Notes: generated by a model not told the origin, from the sequence alone. 64,000 nt of DNA from Clostridium sp. 1001271B_151109_B4 (GCF_015670405.1 NZ_JADPBQ010000016.1:1-64000); one strand, 5' to 3'; counted from the first letter of the stretch, positions 52,941 through 62,886 are shown. Translations and numbers: made by a program.

Positions 52941-54554
52941 TTATTTATTAGATTCCCAATGTTGATGTAAAGTATTAAAAATAGATCTTAAAGTTTTGCC
53001 AATTTCAAGATAACTTTCATCATTCAAGTTAGCAAGAGAAATTCTTAAACCCCATCTAGAAGATGCAAAGCCATCTCCATTTAATAAAATAATAGAATAA
53101 TTTTTAGCTAAATCATAAAGGATGTCAAATGGTGTATAATTTTCCTCAATGAACTTAGCAAAATTAATTCCATACTCAATTCTAGCCCAATCTAATATAT
53201 TTATTTCAGTATAATAAGAAGCATAATGAGGGTTATTAAAAACTTTAAGTTCTAAGCCTTCACATAATAGTTCTTTACGTCTTTTACAAATATCAATAGT
53301 AAGGTTCTTATAATTATTTTCTATATCAACTAATGCAAATCCACAGAAAAATGCCATTTGTACTTGTTGTGGTGTTGAAAGACCTGCAGTATGATTTAAA
53401 GCAACTTGTCTACTATCAGCAACTAATCTATCTATAAATGATAATTCTTCAGGGTTAGAAGATAAATGACAGTAACGTTTATTTAAAGTATCTTTATGTT
53501 TTTCAGGTAGTTCACCTATAAGTTTATTATAAATATTATTTTCGTTTAATATTATTGCACCAAGTCTCCAACCAGTTACACCGAAATATTTTGATAATGA
53601 ATAAACACCAATAGTATTATAAGGTAAATCACTAATTATAGATTTAAAGTTATTAACAAATGTGCAATAAACATCATCAGTAATAATCATTAAATTAGGA
53701 TTATATTTAGTTACAATATTTTTTAGAGTATTTCTGCAATGATCATTTAGTGCAATAGATGCAGGATTGTTTGGATTCACTATAAATAGTGCCTTAATAT
53801 TTTTATCTTTTAATTTATTTAAATCATCTTCACTATACTGGTAAGTAGGAAGACCATTTTCATCAACTTCATTAGCATGAATATTTATTACATCAAAATT
53901 GTAATGAGGTAAATGTGGTATTTCTAAATAAGGAGTAAAAATAGGCGTCATAAGAGCTATTTTGTCACCTTTATTCAATAGGTGATTTTTTTCAAGGGAA
54001 TCAAAGATATAGCACATTGCTGCAGTTCCGCCTTCAACCCCAAAGACATCAAAATTATTTTCAAATTTAATATTACCACATAATTCTTTAAGTAAATATT
54101 TATTTACAAGTTTTTCTATATTTACGAGCATCCTATCAGGGACAGGATAATTATCACCTATAATTCCATCAGCCAATTCAAAAATCCATTCATCTTCATT
54201 AAATCCAAGATTATTAACTCCATAATCATAAATTTTTTGTATTAAATTAATTCCAGGTAGTGAAGGATTTGCATTAATATATTTTAATAATCTTTTAGCA
54301 ATGCCGTTTTTTTGAACCATACCAGCTAGAGCATTAATATTTAATGTTCTTTGAGTTTCTAATATTGCAAATTGACCAAAAGTAAAAAAAGCTTGTCTAG
54401 GTTCAGCAGCAGTCCAATTTGGATTTCCCCTACCAGCATCTAAGATTGTACTATTATTTAAAGAAGCTAATTTTAATAATTTATCTTTAAATTCAAATGG
54501 ACTTACAGTTCCATAAATATTTTTTAATTTTTCTTTTGTTAATTCTATATTCAT
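52941..54554 (-). CDS. aspD: Bifunctional aspartate transaminase / aspartate 4-decarboxylase
   Basis: The 537-residue PLP enzyme is longer than ordinary class I aminotransferases. It has the N-terminal ILDAGRGNPNW, LALM-type TPIFTPYLEIP, IVNPNNPASIAL, the PLP-lysine motif YSLSKYFGVTGWRLG, and the C-terminal DGFASSRWGLRISLANL. This is the AspD/Asd pattern: beta-decarboxylation of aspartate to alanine plus transaminase activity. In some bacteria it forms an energy- or pH-conserving cycle with an aspartate/alanine antiporter; no antiporter gene is next to it here. AAAGGAGGCATTCATA precedes the ATG. Confidence 0.9.
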   Translation of the reverse strand: MNIELTKEKLKNIYGTVSPFEFKDKLLKLASLNNSTILDAGRGNPNWTAAEPRQAFFTFGQFAILETQRTLNINALAGMVQKNGIAKRLLKYINANPSLPGINLIQKIYDYGVNNLGFNEDEWIFELADGIIGDNYPVPDRMLVNIEKLVNKYLLKELCGNIKFENNFDVFGVEGGTAAMCYIFDSLEKNHLLNKGDKIALMTPIFTPYLEIPHLPHYNFDVINIHANEVDENGLPTYQYSEDDLNKLKDKNIKALFIVNPNNPASIALNDHCRNTLKNIVTKYNPNLMIITDDVYCTFVNNFKSIISDLPYNTIGVYSLSKYFGVTGWRLGAIILNENNIYNKLIGELPEKHKDTLNKRYCHLSSNPEELSFIDRLVADSRQVALNHTAGLSTPQQVQMAFFCGFALVDIENNYKNLTIDICKRRKELLCEGLELKVFNNPHYASYYTEINILDWARIEYGINFAKFIEENYTPFDILYDLAKNYSIILLNGDGFASSRWGLRISLANLNDESYLEIGKTLRSIFNTLHQHWESNK

Positions 54555-54781
54555 TATGAATGCCTCCTTTCAGGATGTATAAATACTGAAATATTTCTTG
54601 CAAGTATTAATTTTATAATAGAATTAGTAAAATTAAAATAGAAAAAATAAGTTTTAGTAATATAATAAAAAAAGTTAAAATAAATATGAAAAAAATAGTA
54701 AATTGATATAAAAATATTAGAAATTTATTTAAATTAATAAAAGTAGGAAAATAATTATTATATTATAAATATTTAAGGTAT

Positions 54782-54814
54782 AAAAAAAGGTGCATGTATA
54801 AATGCACCTTTTTT
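54782..54814. terminator. Terminator at the end of map
   Basis: AAAAAAGGTGCAT / ATGCACCTTTTTT with a short loop touches the map stop codon. Confidence 0.85.
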
Positions 54815-55682
54815 AATGAGTTAATACTTCAATTCCAGTTTCTGTTACCAATACTGTATACTCCCATTGCGCTGAAGGATAACCATCTTCAGTTAATGTA
54901 GTCCAACCATCATCAGAATCTATAAATATATCTGGTTTTCCCATATTTATCATTGGTTCAATGGTAAATACCATACCAGGAACTAATAACATTCCAGTTC
55001 CTTTTTTACCTACATGAGAAACAAAAGGTGTTTCATGGAATTCAAGGCCTATACCATGACCACCAAATTCTCTAACGACAGAGTAGCCATTAGCTTCAGC
55101 GTGAGTTTGAACAGCTTCAGCTACATCACCTAAGAATCCCCAAGGTTTTGCAGCAGCTAATCCTTTATCTAAGCATTCTTTTGCTACTCTTACTAATTTC
55201 TCTAAATCAGGATGTACTTGACCAATCATAAACATTCTAGAGGCATCTGAAAAATAACCATTATATATAGTAGAAACATCTACATTTATTATATCACCAT
55301 CTTCTAAAATAACATCTTCACTAGGAATACCATGGCAAACCTCATCATTTAATGATGTACAAACGCTTTTAGGATATCCTTGAAAGTTTAATGGAGCAGG
55401 TATTGCACCTTGTGAGACTGTATAGTCATGAACAATAGTATTAATTTCTTCAGTTGACATTCCTGCTTTGATTTTACTGCTCACTAAATCTAAAACTGCA
55501 GTATTTATTGCAGCACTTTCTTTGATTTTTTCTATTTGTTCTGGTGTTTTAATAATATTTCTAGGTGGTACTACATGACCTTTTAATTTATAAGAGTATA
55601 CTTTTTCATCAAAGGCCAAATGACAGTTTTTGTATTTTTTATTGCTACCACACCAACAGTGGTCATTTCTACTTAAGTTCAT
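54813..55682 (-). CDS. map: Type I methionine aminopeptidase with N-terminal SEC-C zinc motif
   Basis: The 289-residue product has an N-terminal SEC-C motif NDHCWCGSNKKYKNCH (~6-21), which binds zinc and is thought to mediate ribosome or protein contact. The pita-bread catalytic domain follows. Metal-ligand blocks are INVDVSTIYNGYFSDAS (two Asp), GHGIGLEFHE (His), FTIEPM (Glu) and WEYTVLVTE (Glu). It removes the initiator Met after deformylation. With def this gives two N-terminal processing genes within 3.5 kb, though not in one operon. Confidence 0.93.
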   Translation of the reverse strand: MNLSRNDHCWCGSNKKYKNCHLAFDEKVYSYKLKGHVVPPRNIIKTPEQIEKIKESAAINTAVLDLVSSKIKAGMSTEEINTIVHDYTVSQGAIPAPLNFQGYPKSVCTSLNDEVCHGIPSEDVILEDGDIINVDVSTIYNGYFSDASRMFMIGQVHPDLEKLVRVAKECLDKGLAAAKPWGFLGDVAEAVQTHAEANGYSVVREFGGHGIGLEFHETPFVSHVGKKGTGMLLVPGMVFTIEPMINMGKPDIFIDSDDGWTTLTEDGYPSAQWEYTVLVTETGIEVLTH

Positions 55683-55862
55683 ATCTTTATCTCCTTGTTA
55701 CTATTTATATATTTTCATTATATTACTTTATTAATAAAAAGGAAAACTATTAATATAAATATATGATATATATATAATTTTATTTAGTTAAAAACTATTT
55801 AATTATGTTATAAGTATACTTTATAATATAGTTAGAGAGGAATGAAATGGAAGGTAATAAAA

Positions 55863-56648
55863 ATGAAAAAAAACTTAATTAGAAAAAATAATTTAATATA
55901 CAAGGCTTTTATGATACTAGGTATAATATTAGTTTTGTATTATTTAGTTTTAAAATTAATGTTTGGATTTATAGCATTTTCTAGTATGTTTTGCATGTTA
56001 GGAATAGTTCTACTTATTTATGGATTTATAGAGTTAAGGTTTCAAATAAATATATGGAGTAAGATTCCTAAGATAATAAGAGGTATAGTTACAGTATTAT
56101 TTATAATTGGATTAGTTTTATTTATAAGTCTAGAAGGTCTTATAATATATAATGGTCATCATGTTGATACTGAAAAGCCGGATTATTTAATGGTATTAGG
56201 AGCAGGAGTAAGGGGAACAAAAATTAGTACATCGTTATTATATAGGTTAGAAACAGCATTAGATTTTCATGAGCTATATCCTGATGTAAAGATAATTGTA
56301 TCTGGTGGCCAAGGTGAAGGTGAAAAGATTAGTGAAGCTAGTGCAATGAGGAACTTTCTTGTTGATAATGGAGTAGATTCAAGTCAAATAATAATGGAAG
56401 ATAAATCAACTGATACATATGAAAACTTTTTATATACAAAGAAAATATTAGATGAGGAAAGTGAAGTAGAAGCTCCTACAGTTACTATAATATCTAATAA
56501 TTTTCATATGTTTAGAGCAAAGTTTTTAGCTAAAGAAGTTGGATTTAATGTTTTAGGATATCCAGCACAATCTCATAAAGTGTCAGCAGTAGTATTTTAT
56601 GTGAGAGAGTTTTTTGGAGTAATAAAGGCTTTTATATTTAGAAGATAA
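55863..56648 (+). CDS. YdcF/DUF218 family membrane protein
   Basis: The ~261-residue product has four N-terminal membrane segments (~10-105) and an extracytoplasmic DUF218 domain (~118-250). The domain shows LMVLGAGVRGTKISTSLLYRLETAL, IIVSGGQGEGEKISEASAM, and EDKSTDTYENF. DUF218 proteins (YdcF, SanA) are linked to cell-envelope barrier functions; the chemistry is unsettled. The ATG at 55863 has GGAAGG eight bases upstream; the earlier ATG at 55842 sits too close to its GAGAGG. Confidence 0.8.
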   Translation: MKKNLIRKNNLIYKAFMILGIILVLYYLVLKLMFGFIAFSSMFCMLGIVLLIYGFIELRFQINIWSKIPKIIRGIVTVLFIIGLVLFISLEGLIIYNGHHVDTEKPDYLMVLGAGVRGTKISTSLLYRLETALDFHELYPDVKIIVSGGQGEGEKISEASAMRNFLVDNGVDSSQIIMEDKSTDTYENFLYTKKILDEESEVEAPTVTIISNNFHMFRAKFLAKEVGFNVLGYPAQSHKVSAVVFYVREFFGVIKAFIFRR

Positions 56649-56652
56649 TAAG

Positions 56653-56696
56653 AAAATTGAGAAGATTATATTAAATAAATCTTCTCAATTTTTTAT
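56653..56696 (+). terminator. Intrinsic terminator
   Basis: AAAATTGAGAAGATT / AATCTTCTCAATTTT with a ~9-nt loop, then TT. Confidence 0.85.
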
Positions 56697-56720
56697 AAAA
56701 ATTTAAGGGGGAAGTAATAA

Positions 56721-57608
56721 ATGTATATTATTGAAACAAATAATTTATCTAAATCTTATGGTAAAAATAGAGGAATAATGGATGTGAATTTAAAAATAAA
56801 GGAAGGTGAAATATTTGGATTTGTAGGGCCGAATGGTGCAGGCAAATCTACTACAATAAGAACTTTGTTAAATTTTATTTTTCCTACAGGGGGAAGTGGA
56901 AAAATATTTGGTATGGATATAGTAAAGGAAAGTAAGGATATTAAAAAGCAAATAGGATATGTACCAAGTGAAGTAAAATTTTATGATGAAATAAAGGTTA
57001 AAGATATAATTAAATACTCATCTAGTTTTTATGATGGAATTAGCAAGAATGAAGTTGATAAGCTTTATGAGTTACTTGAAGTTGATGTTAACAAAAAGAT
57101 GTCAGAGCTTTCTTTGGGAAATAAGAAAAAGGTAGCAATAGTACAAGCATTAATTCATAAGCCAAGGCTATTAATATTAGATGAACCTACTAATGGATTG
57201 GATCCATTGATTCAAAAGAGGTTATTTCAATTATTAAAAAAGGCAAATAATGAAGGGGCTACAGTATTTTTCTCATCTCATAACTTAGTAGAAATAGAAA
57301 ATTTTTGTGATAGAGTAGCAGTAATTAAAGAGGGAAAAATCGTTGATACTGTTGTTTTAGAAAAGTTAGCTAAAAAAGCTGCATTAAAGATAGTTTTAAG
57401 TTGTGAAAATATGGATGAAGCTTTGATAAGAAAAATTGGAGGAGAAGTTCTTTCAAATGATAATGATGAATTTATTTTCTTTTATAGAGATGATATAAAT
57501 AGTTTAGTTAAAAAGCTTTCGTCGTATAAGATAGATAAATTATTAATTAGTGAACAAACACTAGAAGATACATTTATGAACTATTATGAAAGCAAGGGGG
57601 ATATATAA
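56721..57608 (+). CDS. ABC transporter ATP-binding protein
   Basis: The 295-residue ATPase has Walker A GPNGAGKST (~38-46), signature ELSLGNKKKVAIVQAL, Walker B LLILDEPTNGLDP and the H-loop SSHNL. The signature reads LSLGNKKK rather than LSGGQ, typical of the multidrug/antibiotic export subgroup (CcmA-like, YhcH/BcrA-type). It pairs with the permease gene immediately downstream. AAGGGGGAAGTAATAA precedes the ATG. Confidence 0.9.
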   Translation: MYIIETNNLSKSYGKNRGIMDVNLKIKEGEIFGFVGPNGAGKSTTIRTLLNFIFPTGGSGKIFGMDIVKESKDIKKQIGYVPSEVKFYDEIKVKDIIKYSSSFYDGISKNEVDKLYELLEVDVNKKMSELSLGNKKKVAIVQALIHKPRLLILDEPTNGLDPLIQKRLFQLLKKANNEGATVFFSSHNLVEIENFCDRVAVIKEGKIVDTVVLEKLAKKAALKIVLSCENMDEALIRKIGGEVLSNDNDEFIFFYRDDINSLVKKLSSYKIDKLLISEQTLEDTFMNYYESKGDI

Positions 57609-57609
57609 T

Positions 57610-58425
57610 ATGAATATTTTTAAGTTTGAATTTAAAAGGCTATTAAAGGGAAATATCATTTGGGCTTTAGTGTGTAGTGTTTTAATTATAATGTTTATGC
57701 TATTCTTTCCAAGTATGAAGGAGATGGGAATGCAAGAGTTAGTAGGGGCAAAATTAGAAGCTTTACCAGAAGCTTTTCTGGAAGCATTTAATATAAGTGG
57801 ATCTACTGATTTTAGTAATATTTCTGATTTTTCTGCTTATGTGCTTCAATATATAGTAATGGCAGGTGGAATATATGCAGCAATACTTGGCGTATCATCT
57901 TTAGCAAAAGAAGAAAGTGAAGGCACTATTGAATTTTTATATTCTAAACCTGTTACAAGAAACAAAATAGTTACAGCAAAGATTTTAGCTAATGCATTTA
58001 TACTTTTTATATTTATAATTATAGTTTGTATTATAACTATAATGTCATCTATAATCGTTAAACCAGATGATGCAAAATTTGTATCAGTGTTTAGAGATAT
58101 AAAGGATATTTATTTAGGAATGGCTTTAATTTCATATATATTTATGACAATAGGTTTTTTAATATCAGTTTTTGTAAAGTCTGCAAAGAAAGCTACATCA
58201 ATAGCATTAGGAATGTTTTTTGCAAGCTATGTATTAGGAATATTTTCAAAGCTTCAAGATAGATTAAGTGGATTTATATATTTATCACCATTTGATTATG
58301 CGGCTCCATCAAATGTAATAAAAAACGGATTTGAAGAAAAGTATATTATTATAGGGGGATGTATAATGATTATATCAATTGTTGGAACTTATATAATATA
58401 CAATAAAAAAGATTATAATATATAA
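57610..58425 (+). CDS. ABC-2 type transporter permease
   Basis: The ~271-residue product has six hydrophobic segments, starting with FKFEFKRLLKGNIIWALVCSVL. LAKEESEGTIEFLYSKPVTRNKIVTAKI is the standard ABC-2 cytosolic loop. It forms an exporter with the preceding ATPase; the substrate is unknown. The ATG at 57610 follows AAGGGGGATATATAAT, two bases after the upstream stop, so the genes are co-translated. Confidence 0.88.
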   Translation: MNIFKFEFKRLLKGNIIWALVCSVLIIMFMLFFPSMKEMGMQELVGAKLEALPEAFLEAFNISGSTDFSNISDFSAYVLQYIVMAGGIYAAILGVSSLAKEESEGTIEFLYSKPVTRNKIVTAKILANAFILFIFIIIVCIITIMSSIIVKPDDAKFVSVFRDIKDIYLGMALISYIFMTIGFLISVFVKSAKKATSIALGMFFASYVLGIFSKLQDRLSGFIYLSPFDYAAPSNVIKNGFEEKYIIIGGCIMIISIVGTYIIYNKKDYNI

Positions 58426-58516
58426 CAATGATCATAATTCAATTTGAGAAAAAATAAATAAGCATGTTTTAGTTAATTAGAATTTGATAAATTCAATTTT
58501 AGATAAATATTTAAGG

Positions 58517-58556
58517 AAATACCACCAGTTATAAATTTAAAATGGTGGTATTTTTA
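58517..58556 (+). terminator. Intrinsic terminator
   Basis: AAATACCACC / GGTGGTATTT with a ~17-nt loop, then TTT. Confidence 0.8.
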
Positions 58557-58654
58557 ATAATATGGAAAGTAAATGAATAAAAATATTGATAAATATTAAT
58601 ATTAACTATATGAAAATTTTTTTGTTATAAATTATATTAAAGGGGGTAGACGGT

Positions 58655-59527
58655 ATGAGTAGTGAGTTCATATTTAATGAAGATATAAACAAAATAATAA
58701 CTAAAAGAAAATCAGTTAGAACATATAAGCATGAAGAGTTAACAGATGAAATATTAAATAAACTTAATGAATATATTAAATCTTTAAGTGGACCTTTTGA
58801 TGAAAAGGTAATATTTAAAATACTTGATTCTAAAGAACATATTAATGGAGCTAAGCTTGGAACATATGGAATAATAAAAGGTGCAACAAAATTCATTGCA
58901 GCAAAGATAAAGGAAGGGGAATTTGCATTAGAAGAATTAGGATATGAAATGGAATCATTAATTTTATATGCAACATCTTTAGGATTAGGCACTTGTTGGA
59001 TTGGAGGAACTTTTAAAAAAGGACAATTTGCTAAGGCAATGGAAGTTGAGTCTGGAGAAATTTTACCTATAATATCTCCAATAGGATATGAAAATGAAAA
59101 TAAAAGCTTTGTAGAAAAAACAATGAGGAGATTTTCGAATCCTGCTCATAGAAAGCCATGGAATAAAATCTTCTTCTTTAGGGATTTTTCATGTCCTTTA
59201 ACTGAGCATGCTACTTTAGATGGATTCAAAGATGCATTAGAAAATGTAAGATTGGCTCCATCAGCGTTAAATAAGCAACCTTGGAGAATAGTAAAGCATG
59301 GAGATGATTTTCACTTTTTTATTTCTAAGGATAAAGAGGAAGCTAAAGAAGGATATGATATTAATAAAATAGATTTAGGAATTGCAATGTGTCACTTTGA
59401 TTTGACTTGTAAAGAGCTTGGAATAAATGGAGGATTTAAAGTAATTGATCCTAAAATTGAAGAAGTACCAAAGCATTATAAGTATATTATTACTTGGATT
59501 AAAGAAGAGCAAAATGGGCGAATATGA
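58655..59527 (+). CDS. Nitroreductase-fold protein (TM1586-like)
   Basis: The 290-residue product matches the PF14512 'putative TM nitroreductase' group. It has two half-domains: KRKSVRTYKHEEL (~16) with LGLGTCWIGGTFKK (~108), then VRLAPSALNKQPWRIV (~198) and LGIAMCHFDLTCKELG (~247). Both FMN-contact regions of nitroreductases are covered in one fused chain. The substrate is unknown. TTAAAGGGGGTAGACGGT precedes the ATG. Confidence 0.82.
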   Translation: MSSEFIFNEDINKIITKRKSVRTYKHEELTDEILNKLNEYIKSLSGPFDEKVIFKILDSKEHINGAKLGTYGIIKGATKFIAAKIKEGEFALEELGYEMESLILYATSLGLGTCWIGGTFKKGQFAKAMEVESGEILPIISPIGYENENKSFVEKTMRRFSNPAHRKPWNKIFFFRDFSCPLTEHATLDGFKDALENVRLAPSALNKQPWRIVKHGDDFHFFISKDKEEAKEGYDINKIDLGIAMCHFDLTCKELGINGGFKVIDPKIEEVPKHYKYIITWIKEEQNGRI

Positions 59528-59640
59528 GAAATTAACTATAAGTATAGTTAAAAATACTTTTAGTGTATGTAAATAAGTAATTTGGATAAAATAACGTTAG
59601 AGTTAATTATATAGTTTATATACATTGGAGGTTATTAATT

Positions 59641-59832
59641 ATGGCTTTTGAAAAATTAGAGAACAAAATTAATAAAATTAATAAAAAGATTAAGCAAGGA
59701 AGATTATCTCAAGAGATTGCTGATGAAATTAGTAATGTAATTAATGAAGTAGAAGAGCTAGGCGATGAAGCAAAAGATAAATTTAAAAGTGCAGTAGACG
59801 ATATGAAAAAATCATTAAAAAAAATGAAGTAG
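59641..59832 (+). CDS. Small coiled-coil hypothetical protein
   Basis: The 63-residue, Lys/Glu-rich, fully helical product (ENKINKINKKIKQGR and EEVEELGDEAKDKFKSAVDD) resembles small stress-type or gas-vesicle-like helical proteins. No family is assigned. GGAGGTTATTAATT precedes the ATG, and a terminator follows. Confidence 0.6.
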   Translation: MAFEKLENKINKINKKIKQGRLSQEIADEISNVINEVEELGDEAKDKFKSAVDDMKKSLKKMK

Positions 59833-59868
59833 TAAAGGAGCGTATGAGTGTATGCTCCTTTATTTTTA
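59833..59868 (+). terminator. Intrinsic terminator
   Basis: TAAAGGAGC / GCTCCTTTA, then TTTTTAA. Confidence 0.8.
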
Positions 59869-59992
59869 ATATATTCTTTGATTTATAAGTAATAATTATG
59901 AAGTAAATTCCAATATAAGAATATATTAATAAATATTTTGGGATATGTTAATATATTAATTAAGTAAAAGTAAATAATATGTGGGGTGTGTA

Positions 59993-60871
59993 ATGAATAA
60001 AAAAAGTGAAATTATAACTGCTGTATTAGTAGTTATAGTTGTAATTGGGGCATTAATATTTGCTAACGCAAAAGGAACGTTAAATAAGAGCAAAAGTATA
60101 GTTGATGAAAAAGATATTATTACTTCGAGAGATAGTATAGTTAAAGAGTTTATACCAAGTGATGATTTTATTAAATTTAATATAGATGCACCTAATGCGT
60201 CTTTAGAGATTATAAAAACCAATGAAAAGAAAATAAAGATTCAATGTACTAATAATGATAATAGCAAATATAAAATAAAGCAAAAAGGTAATGATATAAT
60301 AATTGAGAAAAAAGAAAAATTAAAATTACTTAAATGGAATATTAAAGGAGATAATATAAAAATAGAAATACCAAGTACGCTAATAGCAAGTGTTGATGCA
60401 GATACTTCTAATGGAGCAATAATTTTAAATGGTATTGAAGCAAATAATATTGATATGGATTCAAGTAATGGAGAAATAATTATAGAAAATGTTAATACTA
60501 AAGAAGATATAAAAATTGAAACATCTAATGGTGGAATTGAAGTTACAAATGTATCAGCAGAAAATATTACGTTGGATTCAAGTAATTCACAGGCCGTATT
60601 AAATAATATAAATGGAAAAGAAATAAATGTAGATACATCAAATGCAGAAATTAATGTAAAAGAATGTAGAGGTGACAAAGTTGTACTAGATACTTCTAAT
60701 GGAGAGATAGAAGTATATGAATGCTATGCGAATAATATAAAGTTAGATACATCAAATGCAGAAATAACATTAGAAAATTTAAAAGATAAAGAGTTTGTAA
60801 TAGATAATTTAGAGGTAAGTACAAGCAATGCTAGTGAAAATATTAATGCAAATTATAATAATAAAAAGTAA
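59993..60871 (+). CDS. DUF4097-type beta-repeat protein, membrane anchored
   Basis: The ~292-residue product has an N-terminal membrane anchor (~6-24) and then an extracytoplasmic domain (~45-280). Short repeats of the form D-T/S-S-N-G/A-x-I/L (DTSNGAI, DSSNGEI, ETSNGGI, DTSNAEI) occur every ~18-22 residues. This is the DUF4097 right-handed beta-helix pattern, often linked to envelope-stress or adhesin-like proteins. The ATG at 59993 follows GGGGTG; an in-frame GTG at 59981 is less likely. It may share a transcript with the GNAT gene 24 bases downstream. Confidence 0.8.
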   Translation: MNKKSEIITAVLVVIVVIGALIFANAKGTLNKSKSIVDEKDIITSRDSIVKEFIPSDDFIKFNIDAPNASLEIIKTNEKKIKIQCTNNDNSKYKIKQKGNDIIIEKKEKLKLLKWNIKGDNIKIEIPSTLIASVDADTSNGAIILNGIEANNIDMDSSNGEIIIENVNTKEDIKIETSNGGIEVTNVSAENITLDSSNSQAVLNNINGKEINVDTSNAEINVKECRGDKVVLDTSNGEIEVYECYANNIKLDTSNAEITLENLKDKEFVIDNLEVSTSNASENINANYNNKK

Positions 60872-60895
60872 GTAAGCAAATAAGGAGAATTTATA

Positions 60896-61342
60896 ATGGA
60901 AATAAGAAAAGCAACTATAGAAGATGTAAATATTATAGCGAAATATAACTATAATTTAGCACTTGAAACAGAAAATAAAGTACTAAATATGGATACAGTA
61001 ACTAAGGGCGTTGAATCAGTATTAAAAGATTCAACTAAGGGGATTTATCATGTATGTGAAATAGAGGGACAGGTTGTAGGTCAAATAATGTATACTTTTG
61101 AATGGAGCGATTGGAGAGATGGAATATTTTTATGGATTCAAAGTGTATATGTTAATAAGAACTTTAGAGGAAAGGGGATATTTAAAAATTTATATAAATA
61201 TATAAAAGATATTTGTGATAATGATAAAGACATTTGTGGAATAAGATTATATGTAGAGAAAGAAAATTATACAGCTCAAAAAACATATAAAAATATTGGG
61301 ATGGATAAATGTAATTATTATATTTACGAATATGAAAAATAA
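60896..61342 (+). CDS. GNAT family N-acetyltransferase
   Basis: The 148-residue single GNAT domain begins EIRKATIEDVNIIAKYNYNLA. The acetyl-CoA pyrophosphate loop is FRGKGIFKNL (~92-101, R/Q-x-x-G-x-G/A type), and the C-terminal strand is LYVEKENYTAQKTYKNIGM. The acceptor is unknown. AAGGAGAATTTATA precedes the ATG. Confidence 0.85.
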   Translation: MEIRKATIEDVNIIAKYNYNLALETENKVLNMDTVTKGVESVLKDSTKGIYHVCEIEGQVVGQIMYTFEWSDWRDGIFLWIQSVYVNKNFRGKGIFKNLYKYIKDICDNDKDICGIRLYVEKENYTAQKTYKNIGMDKCNYYIYEYEK

Positions 61343-61432
61343 ATTGTAGAAGGTTAAAGATAATTTTAATATTCATAAAGTGAACAACAAATATATATAT
61401 ATGATATAAAGAAATAGGGGGTGAAAGTAAAA

Positions 61433-62041
61433 ATGAATACAGCAGAATTAAAGGCAAATGCAAAAGAGCAGTTAAGGGGAAAATGGGCAGTGGCAATTGG
61501 TACTGTATTAGTTGCAAATATATTGATTGATTCAGATGTAATGTATAAAGTTAGTGAAAAATTTGGCTTGTTTGGATTAAGCGTATCCTGCAGTTTAATA
61601 TCATTATTCCTTGGAGGAGTTCTTTCAGTAGGGCTTTGTAAATTCTTGTTAGATATGGCAACTAAAAGAGAAGAACCAAGATTTGAAACTTTATTTTCTC
61701 AATTTAATATTTATCTTAAAACATTAGGATTAAATATACTTATTACGTTAGCAGTATGCATAGGTACTATATTATTTATAGTACCAGGAATAATTGTTGG
61801 ACTTATGTTTTCTCAAAGTTATTATATTTTATGTGAAGATCCTAGTAAATCTATAACACAATGCATAAAAGAAAGTGTTGATATGATGAATGGGCATAAG
61901 TGGGATTTGTTTTATTTAGAATTAACATTTATAGGATGGTGGCTCCTTACAGCAATAACTATTGGAATTGCAGGGCTTTGGGTTTCACCATATGTTAAAG
62001 TAACTGAAGCTAATTTTTATTTAAGTATAAAAAATAATTAA
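61433..62041 (+). CDS. DUF975 family membrane protein
   Basis: The ~202-residue product starts with ELKANAKEQLRGKWAVAIGTVL, the DUF975 signature (a cytosolic helix followed by membrane segments). It has about five transmembrane helices and SQSYYILCEDPSKSITQCIKESVDMMNGHKWDLF, a conserved loop of this family. The function is unknown. The ATG at 61433 is eight bases after AGGGGGTGA; a GTG at 61421 overlaps that site. Confidence 0.82.
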   Translation: MNTAELKANAKEQLRGKWAVAIGTVLVANILIDSDVMYKVSEKFGLFGLSVSCSLISLFLGGVLSVGLCKFLLDMATKREEPRFETLFSQFNIYLKTLGLNILITLAVCIGTILFIVPGIIVGLMFSQSYYILCEDPSKSITQCIKESVDMMNGHKWDLFYLELTFIGWWLLTAITIGIAGLWVSPYVKVTEANFYLSIKNN

Positions 62042-62054
62042 TAAAGTCAATGCA

Positions 62055-62098
62055 TTAGAGGTTATATAATTTAAAATTATATAACCTCTAATTTTTTA
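62055..62098 (+). terminator. Intrinsic terminator
   Basis: TTAGAGGTTATATAATTT pairs exactly with AAATTATATAACCTCTAA, then TTTTTTA. Confidence 0.9.
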
Positions 62099-62203
62099 TG
62101 TATTTAATATAAAAAAAATAATGTATAAAATGTCCTTTAAAATTTGTATAATTATAAAACAATATAATTTACAATTATTAATTTTAAAAAGGTGTGTGAT
62201 ATC

Positions 62204-62823
62204 ATGGCAAAAGAAGCATGTGATAACAGAGTATATATATTAACTAGCAAACTAATGTATCTCTTTATAACTAATATATGGTTTTTAATAAGTATTTCAC
62301 CATTTATACTTTATTTCTTTTTATCGGGTGAAAATTTATCTATTCCAATATTAACATTCATAGGAATATTATTAGGTCCAGCGTTGGCAACAATGTTTTC
62401 GGTTACAGGCAAGGTAATGAATGATAAAGAAGAAAATGCAACAAAAGATTTCATTCATTTTTATAAGCTTAATTTTGGACAAGGTATATTTATTGCAGCT
62501 ATTATAAATATAATATTAATGGTTTGCTATGTAGATATAGGATTATTTTTTTCAAGTAACATGAAGTTTATTTCTTATATATTAATCGTATTAGCTATAT
62601 TTATGGGAGCAATATGTTTTTATGCTTATCCAAGCTTAGCAAGAATAAATGTAAAAACAATAGATATATTTATAAAATATCTACAAAATTAGTATTCAAA
62701 AAATTATATATAACACTAACTAATATATCAATATTGATAATTGGTGTAGCAATATTGAATTTTACTAATATTTCATTAATTGCAGTATTATTTGGTGGAA
62801 GTGCAATATTCTATTTTATTTAA
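62204..62823 (+). pseudogene. YesL/DUF624-like membrane protein gene with frameshift
   Basis: The first frame (62204-62692) encodes a DUF624/YesL-like start: RVYILTSKLMYLFITNIWFL, then GILLGPALATMFSV and DFIHFYKLNFGQG. It stops after INVKTIDIFIK. The -1 frame continues the protein without a break with KLVFKKLYITLTNISILI and LIAVLFGGSAIFYFI up to 62823, restoring the expected ~200 residues and last membrane helix. A single missing base near 62665-62690 explains this. AAAAAGGTGTGTGATATC precedes the ATG. It is either a real inactivation or a sequencing error; the truncated protein would lose its last helix. Confidence 0.65.
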
Positions 62824-62886
62824 AAAATGGAAGAAAATATTTTAAAAGATGTAGATGTTGAGTTAAAAGAAAAATATTGAAAATAA

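Noticed and set aside
62642-62692. Programmed -1 frameshift in the YesL-like gene
   Set aside because: No X-XXY-YYZ slippery heptamer; the A-run has only five A and sits in the wrong phase.
62614-62823. Separate small membrane protein gene
   Set aside because: Its first codons overlap the YesL-like frame antiphase, and its hydrophobic part is the missing last helix of that protein; a frameshift explains it better.
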